Part shown: positions 11,881 to 22,605 of the stretch, piece by piece
Numbering within the stretch: position 1 is the stretch's first letter
Layout of the letters: every line of letters starts with the position of its first letter
Assembly: GCA_049999725.1 (NCBI GenBank)
Contig: JBNGIS010031056.1
Location: 1 to 36,312 of the forward strand
DNA length: 36,312 nt
Source: Haplomitrium mnioides
Lineage: Eukaryota; Marchantiophyta; Haplomitriopsida; Calobryales
Direction of reading: 5' to 3'
Program-made: the position numbers and the translations under genes
Notes under the pieces: model-generated
Databases searched by the model: none
Seen by the model: only the letters and a program-made list of their open reading frames with translations
Told to the model about the DNA's origin: nothing

Positions 11881-11895
11881 TGGACTCTGCGGCCT
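11150..11895. repeat. Diverged direct duplication with about 460-bp period
   Basis: The segment around 11230-11460 resembles 11690-11890. The shared order is AATTGGGGAACCCCA or AATTGGGGATCCCCA (near 11295 and 11758), then GTCAAACTCTT or GTTAAGTTTTG, then a CCACGT site, then GCCACGTTTCCGCAGCG or GCCACGTTTCTGCAGCG. Between them, 11490-11580 and 11570-11660 form a further imperfect tandem pair of about 85 bp (CCGCTTAGC, ATGCCGCCGGAATAATGAC). Confidence 0.65.
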
Positions 11896-11991
11896 TCCTT
11901 CCTTCGGGTCGATTCTTCGCATTGATCCACCTCCTTTGGTCCGATTGTAGCAGCTGGCTTCTGATTCTGGGGCGCTTCCTTCCCTTCTTGC

Positions 11992-12391
11992 NNNNNNNNN
12001 NNNNNNNNNNNNNNNNNNNNNNNNNNNNNNNNNNNNNNNNNNNNNNNNNNNNNNNNNNNNNNNNNNNNNNNNNNNNNNNNNNNNNNNNNNNNNNNNNNNN
12101 NNNNNNNNNNNNNNNNNNNNNNNNNNNNNNNNNNNNNNNNNNNNNNNNNNNNNNNNNNNNNNNNNNNNNNNNNNNNNNNNNNNNNNNNNNNNNNNNNNNN
12201 NNNNNNNNNNNNNNNNNNNNNNNNNNNNNNNNNNNNNNNNNNNNNNNNNNNNNNNNNNNNNNNNNNNNNNNNNNNNNNNNNNNNNNNNNNNNNNNNNNNN
12301 NNNNNNNNNNNNNNNNNNNNNNNNNNNNNNNNNNNNNNNNNNNNNNNNNNNNNNNNNNNNNNNNNNNNNNNNNNNNNNNNNNNNNNNNNNN
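11992..12391. other. Assembly gap (400 N)
   Basis: This is an unbroken run of 400 N inside the C-rich block. Open frames drawn across it are meaningless. Confidence 0.99.
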
Positions 12392-13200
12392 CTTCGATGT
12401 TGCTGGCTCCTTCCTCCCTCAATTCCTCCACGATTTATCCCCTTCGATTTCTGCCCTCCTCTCCTCGAATCCCTCTGCCGCTCCATTCTTCTGATCTCCC
12501 TCTCACATCTGCTTGATCCCTCTTGCGCCCCCTTGTCAGCCTTGCCTCTGTCTTGTTGCTACAAGTTCCTTTGATCCCCCTGCTAGCCTTCTTACCTGAC
12601 TCCTCTAGATTCCACAGGGCTCCCCCTTGGCTTGCAGGCTTCATGACATCCACAAGGAAAGGTAGAAAAGAAAGGAAGAGAAGGGAAAGGGGAAAGAGTA
12701 GAAAGGTGCAGGATTGGCTTAACAACAATATCACAACAAAATGTAATAACACACAACAAGCTAGCACAAACTGGAGAAATCAACCAGGCTAATACGCTCA
12801 TAATTTACAAAAATTGAAAAAACTTAGACACACCCAGCCGACATCCTTGTCCTGAATCAATCTTCTTCAAGTAGTCAATGTTCTTTGAGCACTTAATCTA
12901 ATTGTGGCTATTCATCCTTAAAACTAAATTTTTTTTTTAGCTCCTTTAATTTAATTGCTTTTTCAATATTTCATTTATTATATGTAAATTCGGCTATTAT
13001 ATTGAAAAACATGGATAATCTTATTTTTTTAGTATCTATTTTCTTATTGGCTACCTTTTTGTTTTTTTATGACTCCCCCCATGTATGGTTGGGGCACTCT
13101 TTCCTTTAGTGAGGAGTGAGGGCTTTAATGAGGCCATTTGGAAACCAGACTTGAGCTATGCTTTATTCTTTGTAATGGTTGATTTTAATAACTTTCTAAT
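12392..13200. other. CT-rich then AT-rich spacer, no gene seen
   Basis: 12392-12650 continues the C/T-rich composition of the block to the left of the gap. From about 12650 it changes through a purine-rich stretch (AAGGAAAGGTAGAAAAGAAA) to AT-rich DNA. No domain or splice-supported frame is seen. Confidence 0.4.
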
Positions 13201-13203
13201 CAA

Positions 13204-13400
13204 CCAAGGAGGGGTGTTGTAAAGAGAAAGCAAGCCTATCTCTAGTTATTAATTTATTAACCATAGTTAGATAAGGAGGTGGCTATAGCCTTCATAGGAA
13301 CGGAGAATGATAGAGAGGATTGTTCATATATAAGTAAGTGTAAGAAAAGATATATAATATATGATGATAATATTGGAGTAATTGCCACAATTTGCGCATG
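13204..13400 (+). mobile_element. Possible polypurine tract and LTR start
   Basis: CCAAGGAGGGG at 13204-13214 is followed at once by TGTTGTAAAGAG, the usual layout of a PPT followed by the TG that opens a 3' LTR. A TATA-like CATATATAAG lies about 110 bp further on (13325). No second LTR copy or matching pol is seen, so this is only a candidate. Confidence 0.3.
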
Positions 13401-13730
13401 CTTTATAAAAGTTCAACCTTATAAATAAGAAGGTGTTCCATTTTTGGATATTAGAAAGAGATTCCAAAATCAACATCCATGCCTACATCCATATTGCAAC
13501 ATGCCTTATGAAAAAATTAGAAGTCTTGATGATAGTCAATTGGAAAATCCATTGGGCAAAAGCCGATGCCATCCTATGCTAGCCAACAATCACGCTAGCA
13601 GATTTGTGAAGGGGATCACATTCAAAAGCAGTGCCTATAGTTGAAAAAGCAAAGAGCATCATCATATTCTTGAGAAGTAGTTGCACCAAACCAACAACAA
13701 CATGATCATTATAAAGCAATGGGTCACACT

Positions 13731-13854
13731 AGAGAGAGAGAGAGAGAGAGAGAGNNNNNNNNNNNNNNNNNNNNNNNNNNNNNNNNNNNNNNNNNNNNNN
13801 NNNNNNNNNNNNNNNNNNNNNNNNNNNNNNNNNNNNNNNNNNNNNNNNNNNNNN

Positions 13855-13900
<46 letters not shown>
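13731..13900. repeat. (AG)n microsatellite with a 100-N gap
   Basis: AG dinucleotides run from 13731 to 13754 and from 13855 to 13900, either side of N at 13755-13854. A 100-base N run is a common scaffolding placeholder, so the true tract length is unknown. Confidence 0.95.
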
Positions 13901-13903
<3 letters not shown>

Positions 13904-13989
13904 TTATGGTCGAGGATGTAAGAATGGTTCATTTTCCAAGAATGTAAGAAAATCAACTAAAGTGGAGAATTAAAAATATTCAATCATAG

Positions 13990-15540
13990 AAATTACCCAT
14001 TTCATAGTACGATAACCATTGTTTTTAGAACTAGATGTGCTACTCAGAGTGCTAAATTTGAGAAATTGTTTAGATTGGTAGCCACATTGTGTGAGAAAAC
14101 TCAAGGTGCTACTTCCACTATGGAGGTGAAACCAATTAACGAAGCAATTAAGAAATTTGCCTCCACATTTAGAGGTAAGAGAAGGCATACTTCTATGACC
14201 AACTTGGTGGATCTATCAAGCTAACATGCATTTAAGATAACACAATTCAGACCCAGTATAATGTCTTTAGATAATCATAGTAGCATTGTTTGATTGATTG
14301 GATCCTTGAATGTGGTTTATCAACAAAAGACAACATCTTTGAATAATGGTGTTCAACCTCTTATATTGGGCAAACCAGCAATGCATGGATTGACTACAAC
14401 AAGACATGAAGGTGTGCTTTTCTCTAATTCAGACTTCATTGGGAGGACCTTCTCCACCACAACATGTCACACAAAGAGCGATTGAGCTTAGACTACATGA
14501 TGATCATCCCATGGAAAGCTCTTGAATGAAAGTTTGGGCTATCTTGACTAAGGCCAAGTCCTACATTCAGTTGGACCAGGTGGGTTGTGTAGTGCTCTAC
14601 CAAAAGGGATTTACTATCAATTTTTGGGATGAATCAACGTTCTATTAGCCTAAATGACAGTTTGGAGATGCACATTTGAGCAAGTTTCCAGTTAGACTTA
14701 GTGAATCAATTGGGGTCCAAAAGAAAAATCATTCTCTCTAGTATCATTAAGTAGTGTAATTGCAAACTTTGATGATTTTCTAGAAGAAAATACACATGCA
14801 TTAGACATTTCTTCCACTGTGAAATCACCTCAAGAGTATGAGGTGCAACAATCACATCTATATAGAGTGACCACATCTGGTAGAGTAATGAGAGGTCATG
14901 GCAGCAACATACATCCGAATAGATTGATGCAGTTGGGAGGATGCTTTGGCACAATCATTTGGATTGGATGAGTCTATTGTACTTAGACCTCATCTTGTAC
15001 GGGATGAAACCTTGTAGCAAGGTAGAGCCCTATGCCAATAAGCAAGCTAGAGAGAGCAATGGGATTTTCTACTAGCACTATTTCTTTTGCATTTGTTGCT
15101 AGAAATGAGCGATGTAATATGTTGAGGCAAGCCATGTGATCCCTTAGAATAACTATCATGTCTTTAGTTAACATTCAAACTTATAAAATAGTCAAGGCTA
15201 TTGATGGGGGTGATGTATCCATGACTAGTAAGTTTATGGTAGGGCTGGCCTAAGCAAAAATCAATTGAGTTCTGACCATTTAAGTCAGAATTAAGAGCAA
15301 GAAAACATAGAGATGAGCCAAAAAGCACAAAATTTGGAGCGCAAAGGGGTTGCTCATGTAGAGACAAATGATTCTATAGCAAAGCTAGCCAAAGTAGACC
15401 TTAACTTGGAGCAAGAGTATCAGCTATCCCTTGTGGAAATATAGAAGCCATGTATTGGACCAAAGTTGACAGGGAAACAAAGCAACTAGGTATGCAGTGA
15501 CATGGACAAAACCTTGATGATGACCAACAACATGGTTTAG
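13990..15540 (+). pseudogene. Unidentified broken coding-like region
   Basis: Several plus-strand stretches read like normal protein but lie in different frames. 14020-14220 gives KFEKLFRLVATLCEKTQGAT and ends TSMTNLVDLSS at a stop. 14294-14484 gives IGSLNVVYQQKTTSLNNGVQ. 14545-14650 gives AILTKAKSYIQLDQVGCVVL. 14735-14960 gives IANFDDFLEENTHALDISST, then LYRVTTSGRVMRGHGSNIHP. 15040-15290 gives STSTISFAFVARNERCNMLR, then VKAIDGGDVSMTSKFMVGL. Frameshifts and stops separate them. I do not recognise the family. It may be the internal region of an unclassified element or a decayed host gene. Confidence 0.35.
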
Positions 15541-15559
15541 TGTTGGTGGTATTCTTGAG

Positions 15560-16740
15560 GGTCTAGTGTTCTCATTTTTTTAAAGCAATGGTGGTGGTTG
15601 TAAAGATTCTTGTGATGTGAAGTTGTTGGTGACTCTTTGCATGATGACATTTTAATGGTTACGTTGTTGCTGACCTAGTTTCAATGAGGGCCAATGTGTT
15701 GTGGTTGTTCTCACTTGTTGGTGGCCTCTTAGTGACATTTGATACCAAGACTTGCACCTCATACTCATTTTTCATTGGTTGTACTTTTCATTTCATTTCT
15801 AATATTTTGAAGGGATTTATAGTCCAATATTTATTGCCAATAAGTAGACTAACAACTCATTCAAGTGTTGGTGGTGATCTAACTTACAAATTTTGCATTC
15901 TTTGAGTGTTGTTGGTGAGATAATTTTGGTATGGTTGGGTTGGTTGCATGCTCGTGAAGATAACTAGAACTCTAGTTGCATCCTTGTGATGATAACCTCA
16001 TTTAGAGTCATGAGTCTAGGTTGCCCCCTACATTTGGTTGGTACTCTTGGTCACTTGAGAAAAACCTTGTTGTATTTGGAGTGATGGTGAGCAATATGGT
16101 TTCATATTGAACATGCTCACATAGACTTGGTGGTGTTTCATTTGGGCATAGAGGCTTTGAGCTCTATAACATGTTTATGGTTGGTGGTGTTGTTGAATCC
16201 ATGTACAAGCTTGAATTCAGTTGTGAATGGTTGTTGGTGACTATGGACATGGTAAGCTGCTTGCGCTTATATTTTGTGATGACAATTTGCTCGAAAGACT
16301 AGCTCTCACTTAGTGATCGTGGACAAGTTTTTGTTTTTGGTTGTTGAACTTGGTGTGTGGACTAGCAATCTGGCTCCACAGTGATGAGCAAGTATTTGAG
16401 TACTTGTGTACAAGTTTTTTTGATTGGCAATCTTGATACCAAAGAGATGGATAGGGTCCTTTAGCAAGCTAATTTCAGGCTGCCTTGTTTGGGTTGGTGT
16501 TTTCAATTTTTGGTTGTTTGCCCACTTTTTCAATGGTGAGTTGGTGCAAAAACTTCATGTTATTCGATGTTCTAGTTCTGGAATAAATTCCATCTCTTGG
16601 GTGTTGGTCATCACTGGTGTAAGACCAAAAATGTATTGGTGATATTGTTGGTGGAGATATTTTGATTTGGCTGCCATTTTCATTTTGTTGTTGTTGTTGG
16701 TGTTCTTGTGTTGTAGATACATGTGATTCTAGTCGAGTGG
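15560..16740. other. GT-biased low-complexity DNA
   Basis: The plus strand is rich in TTGGTGGT, GTTGTTGTTGG and TGGTTGTTG words without a fixed period. Minus-strand frames, for example 16475-16804 with a QQQQQ run, reflect this bias. No domain is recognised. A short triplet tract (GTTGTTGTTGTTGG) lies near 16690. Confidence 0.5.
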
Positions 16741-17395
16741 TACAGACCTCCCACCTAGTTGCATATTGGTGGTGACATCTTATTGGTGTTGCTAAGGAAG
16801 TCACCCTTGTTCTAGCTAGTGGATGGGTTGGACTTCTAGTCAGAGGTAAAAACTAGCAATCTATCTAATGTGTTGGTGTTGTGGTCATATTGTGTTTTTG
16901 TTGATGTTTGGTGGGGAAGTTCTCTTCCATGCTAGCCATGAAGACCATCAATCTTGTTGTTGATTCTTGATGTCTTAGTGAGTGAAATTTGGGTTGTGAG
17001 ATATGTTTGGTAGCAACTTGGTAGGTGAAACATGTGGGTATCCTTGGAGCTTGTTGGTGTGGCACCTTTGCCATTGGTATTTTGGAGGTGTTTGTGTGGT
17101 TACATATTGCTAGAGGAGTTTTGAGTTACAATCACCTCTTGCAAAGTTTCAACATGCCATAAAAGTCTTTGGAGCTGAACAAGTATTGCAAACAATGACT
17201 ATGGAGGACATGAAAAGTTTCTTTTAATGGTATAGATCAAGTTTGGTATATGTTGCATACTATGTAGATCTTTCAAAGAAGTAGCCACCATGTTGATTTG
17301 TAATTAGTTGCTTTAGGAGATGGCATTTGCCTTGTTTGGCACCAATACTTGCTACTATTCCTTGCAGATTATGGTTTTGCCATCAGTGCCAATAA
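16740..17395. repeat. Repeat block A, copy 1
   Basis: This block is similar over its length to 19330-19967 in the same orientation, for example GTTGCTA(A)GGAAGTCACCC-like sequence, GAGGTAAAAACTAG, ATATTGTGTTTTTGTTG and GACCATCAA. Both copies keep a minus-strand frame of 69 codons (16865-17074 here) that starts MAKVPHQQAP and contains CFTYQV and TKHQQKHN. The function is unknown. It is likely part of a dispersed repeat. Confidence 0.75.
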
Positions 17396-17570
17396 TACAT
17401 CTAGTCACCATTAAGTTCTAGGATTGGTATGGATTGTAGGAGAGTGAATGGTGAGTCTTCATTGCACCTCATCTCTTAACCTTTACCTCAATAATGTACA
17501 TCAATCTTATAGAAGATAGATGGCTAGCTATTTTTAGGAGATCTAACCAATAGCTAGGAGGTAGTTGTAG

Positions 17571-17712
17571 GTTCTCATGCATGTGTGAGCATCATACTCA
17601 ATTATCTACCATGTTGTATTGATTGTTTGTTGTGTTCTTGTAGTTGTTATAAAATATGTGTAGACAATGTAAGTTGTGCAAGCAATATGTATGTGCATAA
17701 CAACTATCACAC
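17571..17712. repeat. Repeat block C, isolated copy
   Basis: GGTTCTCATGCATGTGTGAG and the following about 120 bases (including GTAGACAATGTAAGTTGTGC) also occur inside both copies of block B, at about 18318-18450 and 35091-35240. The copy here is a separate partial duplicate just upstream of block B. Confidence 0.75.
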
Positions 17713-17748
17713 TACGTGTACTATAGAGTTTTAGAGTTTTTATACTAG

Positions 17749-19141
17749 TGTGTATATCTATGCTTGGTATTGCAGCAAAAGGTTGTCATTTGATGTTGCA
17801 TGAATTTGAGAGAGCTTGTGAGCACAATTGTAGCTTTGTGCAACCTAGATTTCTTGAAAGCACAAGGTGTGTTGGTTTTGATATTAAGTTGGTATGACCA
17901 TTCTTGATTTTGCTGATGCATGGAGTGATTGCATCTTGGAAACTCGTCCAAGAAAAATTGCACAAAAAATGATTTCTTAAAGCTGATCATCCAGATATAG
18001 TGGATTGCTTTTGAGAAAGTAAACAAGTTTTAAATTGAAGGCAACATCTGTGGTACCTCAGATTGCTTATACATGAGGAAAATTTGGTAATTTGTGTAGA
18101 AAAATTTGAGGAAAATATGGGAGCAACATAGCTTGCTAGGTGCAGGAATTTGCCTATGTAGTTGCGAGAACTTGTCAATGCATAAGAGTTTGTTTTGTTG
18201 TGAGGAGAAGCATTTCCATCAACTTTTTATAAGGGGGTAGACTCTTTGCTCAAGCGTGAGATACATCAAAACAACAAGGGTGGAGAATCCCAGTAGAGCA
18301 CCAACATGCTACTTTTTGTGGGTTCTCATGCATGTGTGAGCATGAGACTCAATTTTTTCCGATTTTCTATTGACTTAATTGTCTATGCTTGTACTTGTGC
18401 AGACAATGTAGGTTGTGCAAGTGATCTATATGTGCATGACAAAGACTGTTTAAGCAACAAGAGAGAGCTAAGAAGTTGAAGAATGAGACACAAATGCAAT
18501 TGAGTTATTCACACCCAAGAGCCCAACCACCATTTCTTTGCTATTATGTTGGTGGTTGTTAATTTTGGTGCCCAACCCTCTTCAGTTCTTTGGAAAAGTT
18601 ATGGAGTGTATCTTAACTCAAAGTTTTACTAATTCAAATTGTCTGAATAATAGTTCATCTTCCTTTGACAATTAGTGTAAAAAATATAAGACTTAAAATA
18701 GTAAGGACTTGAGTCTTGAAAGTTTGTTTTTAACACTCCCTTTATGCATATTGGATACTCTTTCATCTTTAGTGAGTTTTTCACTTTCTAGTACTTTTGT
18801 TCAAAATATTAATAACTTAGCTTCTATCCTTTAATTAATTAAAATTCTTGTACTAGCTTTGAATACAATGCCCACTTCAACTACCATAGCTATGTAAATT
18901 ACTAGTCTTCCACTTTCTATAACAAGATTGTGATAAGCAACGTTCTTGGAGAAAGGTAGGTGTATGATGTAAATTAGACTTTATCTAGTTTTGGAACTAT
19001 TTTCTTGAGCTAATTAAAAACATTCTTGAGCTGAAAATTTGAGAATATTGATGGGTCTATTAACATCAATTGCTCACAAGCAAGTTGGTCAACCTAATGC
19101 CCAAATTAGGCCAACTATATTTTGTTAATACCAACTTTGCA
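17749..19141. repeat. Repeat block B, left copy (possible LTR)
   Basis: This region of about 1.39 kb aligns over its whole length with 34542-35916 in the same orientation, at roughly 80 percent identity by eye. Both copies open with TGTGTATATCTATG and end in CTTTGCA or CCTTGCA, so they have the TG...CA ends expected of LTRs. Against an LTR reading, I see no clean primer-binding site, no polypurine tract and no target-site duplication. A segmental duplication or a non-LTR repeat remains possible. Confidence 0.75.
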
Positions 19142-19329
19142 AAAAAGGATTAGAGATGTAGGATATGACTCTATAGTTGCAACAAATCTCAACTTGCAAT
19201 TCATTCTTGTAACTTAGTTTAAGTAGACTAGTACTTGAATAGACTACCCTCCACGGCCAATAGATATTAAAAAAAATTCAACTACATACTATTGAACAAG
19301 CCTTAATAATAGTTTGTTGGTTAAGATGT

Positions 19330-19967
19330 CCCATCTAGATTTATATTGGCGGTGATATGTTATTCGTGTTGCTAGGAAGGTCACACTTGTTTTATCTAGT
19401 GAATGAGCTGGACTCTTACGGTGAGGTAAAAACTAGAATTCTATCTAGAGTGTTGGTGTTGCAATTATATTGTGTTTTTGTTGGTGTTTGGTGAGGAAAT
19501 TCAGTTCTATGCTAGATATAAAGACCATCAACTTGGTTGCTGGCTCTTGGTGCTTGAGAGGTTGAAACTTGGATTGTGAGATATGTTTGGTGACAACTTG
19601 ATAGGTGAAACATATAGGTGTCATTGGAACTTGTTGGTGTGGCACCTTTGCCAATTGTATTTGGGAGGTGGTTGTATGGCTGAATACTACTAGAGGAGTT
19701 TTGAATTATAGTCACCTCTAACACTTGCAGAGTTTCAACTTGCCATAAAAGTTGGTTAACGTCTTTGGAGCTGAATTGGTGTTGCAAAAATTTGACTATC
19801 GAGTACATAACAATTTTGATATGATGGTATGGATCGAGCTTGGTACGTGTTGTATGGTAGCCACTATGATGATTTGTTCTAGAAGATGGCATATATCTTG
19901 TTTGATGTCACCACTTACTACTATTCCTAGTGGAACATAGTTTTGTCATTATTGCTCATAATATACT
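19330..19967. repeat. Repeat block A, copy 2, cut by a copia LTR
   Basis: This is the second copy of block A. Its similarity to copy 1 stops at 19967, exactly where the copia LTR begins (TGTTGAAC at 19968), so the copia element appears to have inserted into or replaced the rest of this copy. The related 69-codon minus-strand frame is at 19445-19654 and starts MAKVPHQQVP. Confidence 0.7.
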
Positions 19968-20305
19968 TGTTGAACTATGTGTGAGAATGATTCACAATGT
20001 GAGTTGAATAGAAAGTTGAACATAGATTACATCAAAATTGCTTTTACCTCCCTCTCAAAAAATGTATATTGTATATTGCAACAGGATTAAGTAGACATTA
20101 GAGTTTGCTCTTATTCTACATGTGATCCTAAGGGTTGTGGATCTTCTCAAGAGTTGTGTCTCTTTCATAAGATCCTAAGAAATGTATGTCTTTGATCTGG
20201 ATAGTACTAAACTAGTATAATACAAACTAGGTAGATCTAATCCCGATGCAACATTATGTTATTAGTTAAGCTCGTTAACTTAGCTAATCTTTAATAGTAT
20301 ATACA
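19968..20305 (-). mobile_element. Copia 3' LTR (338 bp)
   Basis: On the minus strand the LTR opens with TGTATATACTATTAAAG right after a polypurine tract (AAGTGGGAGTAT, plus-strand 20306-20317) and ends with TAGTTCAACA. It follows the RNase H coding region by about 120 bp, the normal position of a copia 3' LTR. The five bases outside each end are both ATACT (19963-19967 and 20306-20310). This would fit a solo-LTR target duplication but probably reflects the polypurine tract by chance. No partner LTR is visible. Confidence 0.6.
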
Positions 20306-20317
20306 ATACTCCCACTT

Positions 20318-22395
20318 AACTAGCTAGTACTAATCTCCTCCTGACAATCCAATCTTAGACATAAGAAAGGAATGTTGACTAGTAGGTAGACCCTTTGCAA
20401 AGATTCAGCAAACATTTGCTTGGTGTTACAATAAAAAGACTAGAATGCTGCCATTGGTAATCTGATCTTGTATAAAGTGATATTGTATATCTATGTGTTT
20501 AGTCCTCTCATGAAACTTTGTAGATGTCAAGAGGGCAATGGCACTCTGAATTTCACAGTAGAGGTTGGTAGGAGTTTGTTGGAGTAGATCAAGTTCAATC
20601 ATGAGTTTCCTCAACCATAAAGCCTCTATAGATGCCTTGGTAAGAGCCATATATTTTGCTTCAGTGCTTGATAAGGCCACAGATGTTTGCTTCTTAGAAG
20701 TTCAACTAATGGCTCCTCTTGCATACAAAAAACAATAACTACATGTGGACTTTATGGAATCCATATCACCACCCCAATCAACATCAATATAACTAGAGAG
20801 CCTTGTAATGGAAGAAGTTTGAGTGTACTGTAAATAAACATGGAGCGTGCCTTGAAGAAAATGAAAATGCACTTAACTGCATGCCAATGTTCTAGACCAA
20901 GCTTAGCCATATGCTGGCCTCTGAACTAACTTTATAAGATAGATTAGGTCTTGTATAGACTATGGCCTACATGAGTCAACCCACTGCACTCTCATAGGAG
21001 ATAGTTTCCATATGTTGCAGCTCATCTGGAGTGAGGGAGGAAGTGCGACAAGTCAATTTACTGCTTGGTTCAACATGGGTAGATATTGGTTTGCAGTCCT
21101 CCATTTTAAACTCTTTGAGCTTTTGCCTTAGATAGAGAGGTTATGAAAGGCAAATCCAGCCTCCTTGCCTGTTTTTGAGAATTTGTATTCTCATACAGTA
21201 GTGGATATGGCCCATATCAGTTATTTGGAATTGGCCTTGCAATTGATATTTGACCCATTGAAGGAGTGGTAGGCTACCAGAGGCTAGAATTGTATCATCC
21301 ACATATAGGGCAAGAATGAGAGAGCTATATGTATGTGTGAGATAATTAATGTTGGGATCAGCTGGGTTGCGAAGAAAACCAAGAGCAAGTAAAACAACAT
21401 CAATTTTATGGTACCAGGTTATGGAAGATTGCTTAAGGCCATATATTGACTTCTGAAGTTTGTAGACTAAGATAGGATCTATGGATTGTAAACCTTCAAG
21501 GAGGGTCATATAAAACTCTTTGTCTAAAACACCATTCAAAAAAGTTGTTTTAACATCCAATTGGTGTGTCAATGTTGGAGCGAGCTACTTCAGCCAAAAT
21601 CAATCTAATAAATTGAATCTTGATCACATGAGAAAAAATTTCCGTATAATCAATCCCATAGGTCTGGCTGTAGCCTCTAGCTACCAATCTAGCTTTATAA
21701 TGTTCAATAGAGCCAGCTGAATTAGTTTTGAGTTTGAAAACCAATTTACAACCAACTGTTTTGCAAAGAAGTGAGAATCTAGGCTTGAGTATTATGCATG
21801 GATTGCAATTCTTCCTGGATTGTTTTTTGCCATTGTTCAGACTTAAGATAGGCCAAGGTTGCTTTATAGGAGGTAAACTTGATTGGTGGGACTTGTTAAA
21901 CCAAAGTTTTCTTTCTTGTCTTGAGTTTGGAAGCTTCAGTCTGTGAATCATACCTTCCAAGTGGGACAAACTGACGAGAACTTCTTCGTTGATGGGGAGC
22001 TTGTAATGGTTCAAGAAGACTCAAAAGTGTACTCACAATTGGAAGAGGCTGAGACAATACAAGAGCAGGTTGGACAAGAAGCATTATTTGTGAGTGGAAA
22101 AGAGGGGTAACAGTTGGAACTCCAATTGTAGGTGTGCATGCTAGAACTGTGACGACTTGAGTTGGTTGCTAAGGTATGTTTGGAGTGATCTGTATAACAC
22201 TGGGAAATATATTTCCTATTTCAAAATCCTCCTCAGTCTGTGGGACAATGGTTGGACAACAGAAAATTGGTGGAAAATCATGCTAAAAAAAATAACATCT
22301 CTAGAGATTATTACTCATCTATTAAATTTTCTTTGCAGTTTATAGGCTTTGCTCTACTTAACATAACCCAAAAAAATGCACTCTTGTGTCACCCT
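20318..22395 (-). pseudogene. Ty1/copia pol fragment (integrase end, RT, RNase H), decayed
   Basis: From right to left: the last integrase segment at about 22300-22390 (CIFLGY, then SKAYKL, then IISRDVIFF); a Pro/Gln-rich linker; the RT start at 21550-21790 ([40 protein letters not shown]); domain A with [13 protein letters not shown] at about 21530-21570; SIYGLKQSS; and the YVDD box at 21294-21305. A degraded connection region follows, then RNase H at 20426-20680 (ALSSTEAKYMALTKASIEAL, FHERTKHIDIQYHFI). Frameshifts and stops make it inactive. It is cut off at about 22395, where sequence of the methyltransferase unit begins, so gag, protease and most of integrase are absent. Confidence 0.9.
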
Positions 22396-22439
22396 AAAGT
22401 GTAGGCGCAAGAGGAATGTTGAAGCAAAATTGTGAAAAG

Positions 22440-22605
22440 ACTGTTGAAGCCTATGCGCACATAGACGACTGGGGCCCTTGTGTGGGTACGCTTTGTTTGA
22501 AAAGGTCCATATGCGCATAGACAACTACATCCAACTTAAGCTTGTACAACTAAAGCCCATGCGCGGATGGAGAATTGAAGCCCAAGCGACCATGGAATGT
22601 TGAGT
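22440..22605. repeat. Diverged minisatellite, 3' flank of the methyltransferase gene
   Basis: Repeated variants of CCTATGCGCACATAGAC-type words (CCTATGCGCACATAGACGAC, CCATATGCGCATAGACAAC, CCCATGCGCGGATGGAGAA) are spaced by a few tens of bases. They belong to the same family as the 24-bp array at 26040-26396. Confidence 0.6.

Noticed and set aside
11826-12494. Frames of about 200 codons on both strands
   Set aside because: They are mostly unknown residues across the 400-N gap, and their ends show no domain.
13681-13973. Arg-Glu or Leu-Ser repeat frames
   Set aside because: They translate the (AG)n tract and a 100-N gap.
19963-20310. Solo LTR with ATACT target-site duplication
   Set aside because: The right-hand ATACT is also the end of a canonical polypurine tract followed by RNase H of a copia pol, so a 3' LTR of that element is the better reading. 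The match may be chance.
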